In this document: positions 58,460 through 64,000 of the stretch, in pieces
Position numbering within the stretch: position 1 is the stretch's first letter
Layout: each line of letters starts with the position of its first letter
Assembly (NCBI GenBank): GCA_022578965.1
Contig: MU400558.1
Coordinates: 124,001-188,000 of the forward strand
Reading direction: 5' to 3'
Origin: Xylaria sp. FL1777
Taxonomy: Eukaryota; Ascomycota; Sordariomycetes; Xylariales; Xylariaceae
Length of the DNA: 64,000 bases
Notes under the pieces: generated by a model
Told to the model about the DNA's origin: nothing
Databases searched by the model: none
Seen by the model: only the letters and a program-made list of their open reading frames with translations
Position numbers and translations under genes: made by a program

Positions 58460-60460
58460 ATGAGCAGGAAACGGAAGGCCACCTCGGCCGCCCAGTCTGC
58501 AGGCCCACGAGAGTTTAACCCCAGAGATAGCAAGATCGGCCGAATATCCAGTTATCGAGATGTTATGAACGACCAAGACCGGTTCGAGGAGGATGACGAC
58601 GAGATTCTGTTCAATCAGGGGCCCAAGACTAAGCGCCAAAAAGCTGAGGAATTGCTAGAGGAAGATGACGACGAGGAGATTTTCGGCTATTCTGAAGATT
58701 CCGACGATGATGAAGACGACAAACCTCACCACAAACAATCACAGAAGTCAGGCAACTCTGGAAAGAGGCAGGATGACGACGATTCAGACGTTGAACAAAA
58801 GCAAGACGAGGGGGAGAATGACGAGGGCTATTGGGGTTCGTCGAAGAGGGACTACTACAATGCCGATCAGATCGAAACCACGGTAGATGCGGAGGAGGAA
58901 GAAAAAGAGGCTCTGCGCTTGCAGAAGAAGAAGCTGGCCAAGATGTCCGAGGCCGACTTTTTCAACGAGGAGGAATGGCTGGCTGGCGAAGCCGAAGACG
59001 CGGACCAGGATGACGTTGTTACCGAAGTGCTCAAAGAGGTGGAAATACCGCCTGACATGGGCCCAGAAGAGAGAAATCGGTTGTTACAAGCACGCTACCC
59101 GGAGCTTCCTTTCCTTGCCGATGAACTTCTACAGCTACAGCCTCGGCTAGTAGAACTTCAAAAAGAAGCAGAAGGCCAGGACCCAGGGAGCCTAGCCGTT
59201 GTGAAATGTACGCATAACTCTTGTTCGTATTCCTCTCGTCGTCACTAACATGAATATCTGCAGATCGAATTCTTGGTTCATTAGTAGCTACGCTGGCCAT
59301 GTACTTCGGTATATTAACATCGCCGGCTAGGGATGGAAACGGAGTTGCAAAAACGTTAGATCCATCCGAGTTGCGAGAACATGAAGTTATGAGCACTCTT
59401 CTAGAATGCCGCAATGCCTGGAAAAAGGTGGAGCACATGGAAGCACCAAAATCTATAGAGCCGGCTGATACGCTACTATCGCCACCAGAAGACGAGGACA
59501 TTGATATGCATGATGAAGATACAGTGTTACCGAAAGAACCCAAGGATACTAATAAGGCCAAGAGGGCTAAGGCGAAAGCAGAACGCAAAGCCAAGGCGAT
59601 CGAAGATTCGCTAGCTGATCTCGACTCTTTACTCGCTCCTAAGAAGGTCCTTAAGAAAAAGGTTGCGTTTAAAGATGATGAGGACAGCAACTCGGATTTT
59701 GGAGAAGAGGACTACCTCGACAGCAAAACAGCCGCTGAGAAAGCAGCACGAAAGAAGAGTCTCAGGTTCTACACCTCACAGATTGCCCAGAAGGCCAATC
59801 GCAGAGCAGCAGGAGGCCGTGACGCTGGTGGTGACATGGATATCCCATATAGAGAGCGGCTTAAGGATAGAAGGGCTCGTCTTAACGCCGAAGCTGAGAA
59901 GCGTGGCAAAAAGGGTTCAAACAATGGCGCCGATCTCGGAGAGGGCAGCGACGATGAGGATCACGAGACAGCCAAGGCTATCAGAGACGAAGGAAATGAA
60001 GAATATTATGACATGATTGCGGCAGCCTCGAACAAGCGGAAGAACGCAAAGGCGGCTAAAGCAGAGGTCATTGCCACCGCTGGCTCTGCTGATCGTGTTG
60101 TCGAGGTCGAGAAGGTCGGGCCTGACGGCCGTAGAGAGATTTCTTATGCCATTAAAGCTAACAAGGGTCTGGCTCCCAAGAGGAAGAAGGAAGTGCGGAA
60201 TCCTAGAGGTATGTGTTTTCAAATTATTCTTCATCTATCCTCCATGTCAAGGATTTTCGCCGAATCAATCCTATAGTGCTTGAAATAAAGTCTGTATACT
60301 AACCCCTCAAACAGTTAAGAAGAAGCTAGCCTACCAAAGCAAGCTGAAGAAACTCAAGAGTCAAAAGGCAGTGTACTCGGGTGGACCAGGAAAGGGCGGC
60401 TACACTGGAGAAAAGAGTGGTTTGAAGACAAACCTTATCAAATCTACCAAGCTCTCGTAG
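58460..60460 (+). CDS. UTP3: Sas10/Utp3 small-subunit processome factor
   Basis: Model: exons 58460-59207, 59264-60208 and 60315-60460, 612 residues. The N-terminus is basic (MSRKRKATS), followed by strongly acidic blocks (residues ~35-130). The Sas10/Utp3/C1D domain lies at about 205-320, crossing the first splice at KYRILGSLVATLAMYFG. The Sas10 C-terminal domain begins near RFYTSQIAQKANRRAAGGRD and ends KKKLAYQSKLKKLKS ... NLIKSTKLS. The latter part appears only with the third exon. The protein is a nucleolar part of the SSU processome needed for early 18S rRNA cleavages. Its N-terminal effect on silencing when overexpressed gave the yeast name. Both introns (56 and 106 bases) are of ordinary form. 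An ATG 23 codons upstream is less likely. Confidence 0.94.
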
Positions 60461-60775
60461 AGGTGTACACAAATAAAAATAATAATCTTGTTAATCTAAG
60501 GAGATCTAAGTAGGTCTAAGCACCGATATTCTGAGACAACCCATGTGTTTCCACGACAAAAAAGGGTAGAAGAGAATAGCGTGTATGGGATATACAGTGA
60601 ACAGCAAGATTCCCATGGTGTTCCGGTGTTTTGCTATATTGCCCTCGTGTTGATATATATTTGACTAACAGTAGCTAGCTGCCGTGACAAGCTCTCCGCG
60701 ATGCATAGCAGGCACCCGGATACACATCAGTCTCGCTTACCACCCTTTCACATTATACTTCTTAGATCGATTTCT
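60461..60775. other. Intergenic, SAS10 3' end and RAE1 promoter
   Basis: 315 AT-rich bases between genes on the same strand. An in-frame ATG at 60701 would extend the next gene by 25 residues. Confidence 0.5.
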
Positions 60776-62332
60776 ATGTCCAAACCTACTGTACTCTCCT
60801 CTAAAACAGGCGTTTCTCATCCACGAACAATGATGTCTGCTTCAAACATCGGCTCTTTAGCCAACGACATCGCACTACCATCCGATAGCGAGGACACCAT
60901 CCAGTCTCTCTCGTGGTCTCCGCTGGCTAACCATCTAGCCGCGGCATCGTGGGACGGCAAGGTGCGTATCTACGACGTCGCCTCGACCGGTTCCGCGAAA
61001 GGAGTCGCCGCCCTCACCGCCGAAGCGCCGGTCTTCAGCTGTGACTGGGCCAAGGTAAGTCATTAAGCCCGTCTCTCCGTAACCTTACAGTTGTCCCCAT
61101 CCTCGATCTAGCTTGGAAATAAACCAGTATTTTATGTCTTGGGTAAACGAACAAACAAACATACTATACCCAACTCTAATACAACGTCCCCGGCTAACAT
61201 GTACTAAATTCAGGATGGAGAGACGGTCGTCGCAGGCGGAGCTGATGCGCAAATCCACATCATGGACGTCTCTACAGGGCAGCAGCAAGTCATCGGCTCG
61301 CACGACGCCCCGGTGCGCGGCGTCCGCTTCGCCGAGGTGCCGGGGAGGGGCGGGGCCATGGTCGTGTCCGGATCGTGGGACAAGACGATCAAGTTCTGGG
61401 ATGTCCGACAACCACCACAACAACAACGGTCGAGTGAGGCGGTTGCCACGCTATCCTTCGACGAGCGCGTCTACTCGCTTGACGTCAAGGCCAACCTGCT
61501 CGTCGTGGCCACGGCCGACTTCCTCGTCCACCTCGTCGACCTCAGGAACCCGGTAGAACCTTTCGAGACGGTCGACTCCCCGCTCGGGTACCAGACCAAG
61601 GTCGTCACGGCTTTCCCGGACGGCAAGGGCTGGGCTACGGCTAGTATTGAGGGCCGATGCGGTATCAATGCTGTTGATGAAGATGAAGCCAGGTATTGTG
61701 ATTTTTCATCTTTAGTCGATATTTCATCTCCTATAAGTCTGTCTCTACCCATGTCATTAATCTTCTAGTGTAACACCCCTTCCATCATCTCTTAATTCCC
61801 ATCTATCCCCTTCCACATTCTCGACCTTATTGAACCTGCACCTAACACATAGCCATCGTCCGCTTCCTTTCCCAACAGGGACATGAACTTCGCATTCATC
61901 TGCCACCGCGGGAGCATCGACGACGACCCCATGAAGCAGACCAAGATCTGGGCCGTCAACGACGTGCAGTTCCACCCGGTGCACAGCACGAAGCTCGTGA
62001 CGGCCGGGTCGGACGGCGCCTTCTGCTTCTGGGACCGCGCGGCGCGCACCAAGCTGATCACTTACCCGCCCGTCGTCCCCTCTCAGAACATTGGCGACCC
62101 GAGCAATAACAACGCGTCGTCGTCGTCATCGCCGTCCCCCATCACTGCTACGGCGTTCAATCGCGACGGCAGCATCCTCGCTTATGCCCTTGGATACGAC
62201 TGGAGCCGCGGGTGCCAGGGCAATTCGCCGCGCACCGAGACCAGGGTTATGCTGCATGCTGTCTTGGACGAGGACTTGAGGTCGCAGGCAACAGTCCGTC
62301 CCTTGGATGGGTTATATAGGAAGAAGATCTAA
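60776..62332 (+). CDS. RAE1: Rae1/Gle2-family WD40 nuclear export protein
   Basis: Model: exons 60776-61054, 61214-61692 and 61879-62332, 403 residues (428 if the ATG at 60701 is used). WD40 repeats are visible: HLAAASWDGKVRIYDV, TVVAGGADAQIHIMDV, MVVSGSWDKTIKFWDVRQ, LLVVATADFLVHLVDLR and LVTAGSDGAFCFWDR. The linkers SIEGRCGINAVDEDEAR, FICHRGSIDDD, IWAVNDVQFHP and ITATAFNRDGSILAYALGYDWSRG are Rae1-type and set it apart from Bub3. Rae1 binds the GLEBS motif of Nup98/Nup116 at the nuclear pore and supports poly(A) RNA export and mitosis. Compared with my memory of the family it has an Asn/Ser/Pro insertion near the last blade (62095-62140) and reads as divergent. A second, more standard Rae1 could exist elsewhere in the genome. 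Confidence 0.82.
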
Positions 62333-63410
62333 TGGTGGGGTTAGGAAAGGGGGTTGGCGTATAACTGCTGTTGTTGATGAGTTTTGGCGATTGGCGAGTC
62401 TTTGTGCTGTCTCCGATATACCTTCTACTCGATCTTGCGGGCGGAGTATTCTTGGAAATGTATAGGGGTATTATGGCTCGACATGAATATATGAATGAGT
62501 TATGAATGAACGGCCGAGTAATGACGATAGGTGAATACTAGATTTTGCTTCGTATTTTCTGGTGAAGTCAGCCGTATTCAAATTGGCTTCGCTTCTCCTG
62601 GAATACAGTTGCTTCCTTGTGAGATGAGATAAAAGCTATGTTCTTACATCCCGCTCACTTGGCATGGAAGTAACTCATTATCGTGAGCCAGCGAGACCGA
62701 CCATATGAGAAAAGTTACAGTGATGATTGACCAAAGACATAAGCGAACCTTCTTATTGTCATCACATATACTGACGGTGACGATGAGATGATGATACTGG
62801 ATGTTGTATATGCAAATATCTATATACAATGCAAGTAGGCTATATACAAAGTTAGGTCAGTTAGGTCTTATGACCCAGATGGTGGCCCGATGTGATATAT
62901 ACATGAGAGAAGGATGGAAGCGAAAGATAAATGTTGGTAGCGAGCGTCAAAAGTATGCCGGGAACCCACTCCTAGGGTTCATGAGGTGAACGAAAGATCG
63001 CGGCGATCATAAGATCCCCTCTTAACAGCGACAGATGTAGGGATCCCTTCCAGAGGGTATCTTCTCGTCAAGCGAACGAAGACAAACGAATGGGTATATA
63101 AGTAAATGCGGAAAGAGGCCAAGCGAAAGACGAGAAATAAAACCAGTGGTATAGCGAGGGGAATTTCAGCGAAAGTACGCAATGCATGGAGCAAAACGAG
63201 TGGGTATATCAATGAAAAAGAAAGGGGGCAAAAAACCCTCCAACTCCGGGGCCGTAAATGCAGGATGAAAGAGCGAGCGTAATGTAATGGTCCGGGCACG
63301 ACCTCGCGAGAAAAACCTGCTGGCGAGACCGAGTAGATGCAACCGACCGAGCGAGACGAGTGTTAATTTCCACCACCACCACCGAGATGACCATCGACGC
63401 CTCCTTCACT
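62333..63410. other. Intergenic between convergent RAE1 and GH64 genes
   Basis: 1.08 kb without a recognisable gene, presumably 3' UTRs. The open frame at 62979-63299 (-) is hydrophobic but matches nothing and lies directly behind the GH64 stop, so I treat it as chance. Confidence 0.5.
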
Positions 63411-64000
63411 TCACTTGTGGAAGAACCCCTTGATCATAGCCATGATCTTCTTGAAAAAGCCCGCGAGATCAAGACCCGTCTTCTTCTTGCCGCCCCCCGA
63501 GGCGCTCGCCGGCCCGCCCACAGTGACCGTGAGCAGCTGGGGCGAGGAGTCGTAGACGGTGCCCGCCTGGTCGGGGCCGGCGGCGCCGCTGGGCACGACG
63601 TCGTCGTAGGGGAAGGCGTAGCCGCGGCCGTCGAGGTTGACGGCGTGGACGATGCGCGCGTAGTGGTTGGTGGGGTCGGTCTTGTAGTAGTTGTTGGTGC
63701 CGTCGGCCTGGATGGCGTCGGGCTGGTCGGCGCTGGCCACGAGCGTGGAGCGGTTCAGCGCCGCCGCCAGCCGCGCCCCGATGGCCCCCATCTCCTGGCT
63801 CGTCGCCGCCGGGTAGTTGCCGAAGGGCCCCGTGCTGCAGCTGAAGACGTCCGTCGCCGACGGCTGCGCGAACGTGCCCGCGCCCGCGAAGGTCAGCAGC
63901 CCGTCCGACGTCACCCGCCCCGTCACCACGCCCCATTGCCCCTGCGTGTCGACCTCCAGGTCCTCGCTGCTGTATTTCGTCCACGCTGCGTCTACGTACG
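63411..64000 (-). CDS. GH64 beta-1,3-glucanase, C-terminal part (cut by window edge)
   Basis: The frame is open to the window edge, so the 5' part lies beyond 64000. About 196 C-terminal residues are visible. Typical GH64 (thaumatin-like, laminaripentaose-producing) sequence is present: WTKYSSEDLEVDTQ, VFSCSTGPFGNYP, GARLAAALNRSTLV, NHYARIVHAVNLDGRGYAFPYDDV, then QLLTVTVGG at the domain end. The enzyme cleaves beta-1,3-glucan, either remodelling the fungus's own wall or attacking other fungi. After the domain comes a Gly/Lys linker and a short basic, aromatic tail (63411-63490) with FFKK and GFFHK, which looks amphipathic. The coding part is very GC-rich. The signal peptide, if any, is outside the window. 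Confidence 0.88.
   Translation of the reverse strand, partial: YVDAAWTKYSSEDLEVDTQGQWGVVTGRVTSDGLLTFAGAGTFAQPSATDVFSCSTGPFGNYPAATSQEMGAIGARLAAALNRSTLVASADQPDAIQADGTNNYYKTDPTNHYARIVHAVNLDGRGYAFPYDDVVPSGAAGPDQAGTVYDSSPQLLTVTVGGPASASGGGKKKTGLDLAGFFKKIMAMIKGFFHK

Noticed and set aside
62979..63299. 106-codon hydrophobic minus-strand frame
   Set aside because: It lies immediately downstream of the GH64 stop on the same strand, so it is most likely 3' UTR. No family resemblance.
63469..63984. 171-codon Gly/Arg-rich frame on the minus strand
   Set aside because: It is an out-of-frame shadow of the GC-rich GH64 coding sequence.
1..64000. CRISPR array, prophage, secondary-metabolite cluster or operon
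   Set aside because: There are no spaced identical repeats, no backbone biosynthetic genes (PKS, NRPS, terpene synthase) and no co-directional tight gene runs. The content is ordinary fungal nuclear DNA.

Overview
The window is nuclear DNA from a filamentous ascomycete, most likely a Sordariomycete. The evidence is the gene content (PalB calpain, Vts1, NRDE-2, HET domain, GH28 and GH64 secreted hydrolases, fungal group I G-alpha) and the gene structure: short GT-AG introns, mostly 49-190 bases, with CTAAC/CTGAC-like branch points close to the acceptor. I find twenty gene loci. Most are conserved housekeeping genes that I rebuilt as spliced models. Splice coordinates were read by eye and have no transcript support.

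Layout. 1-8.9 kb: a long gene-free leader, a C2H2 zinc-finger regulator (+), then the ambient-pH signalling protease PalB (-). 8.9-12.4 kb: an intergenic gap holding a 193-bp hairpin transposon (MITE), a peroxisomal adenine-nucleotide carrier (+) and ribosomal protein eL29 (+). 12.4-22.5 kb: a 3.3-kb gap, then the SAM-domain RNA-binding protein Vts1 (+) and the TFIIIC subunit Tfc4 (+). 23-30.4 kb: a CLC chloride channel/exchanger (-), divergent from NRDE-2 (+). 30.8-36.1 kb: the nucleolar factor Urb2 (-), convergent with NRDE-2 and divergent from the MICOS subunit Mic10 (+). 36.5-40.3 kb: an uncertain hypothetical membrane protein (-) and a (6-4)-class photolyase/cryptochrome (-). 41.4-46 kb, the most accessory-looking part: a secreted endopolygalacturonase (+) and a HET-domain protein (-). 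48-49.2 kb: an Smr-domain protein ending in a CaaX-like box (-). 49.2-54.5 kb: 5.3 kb without a recognisable gene, ending in the leader of a G-protein alpha subunit (+). 56.9-64 kb: 3-ketodihydrosphingosine reductase (-), Sas10/Utp3 (+), a Rae1/Gle2-family WD40 protein (+), and the 3' part of a GH64 beta-1,3-glucanase (-) cut by the window edge.

Functionally the window is rich in RNA and ribosome work: eL29, Urb2 and Sas10 for ribosomes, Tfc4 for Pol III transcription, and Vts1, NRDE-2 and Rae1 for RNA fate. Signalling and environmental genes (PalB, G-alpha, photolyase, polygalacturonase, HET, GH64) are interspersed. No operon, secondary-metabolite cluster or CRISPR array is visible, and I recognised no tRNA or rRNA gene. 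I did not find a convincing new biological system. The best leads are the MITE, the CaaX-tailed Smr protein, the recurrent intergenic TACCTAGGTA palindrome and the large gap upstream of the G-alpha gene.
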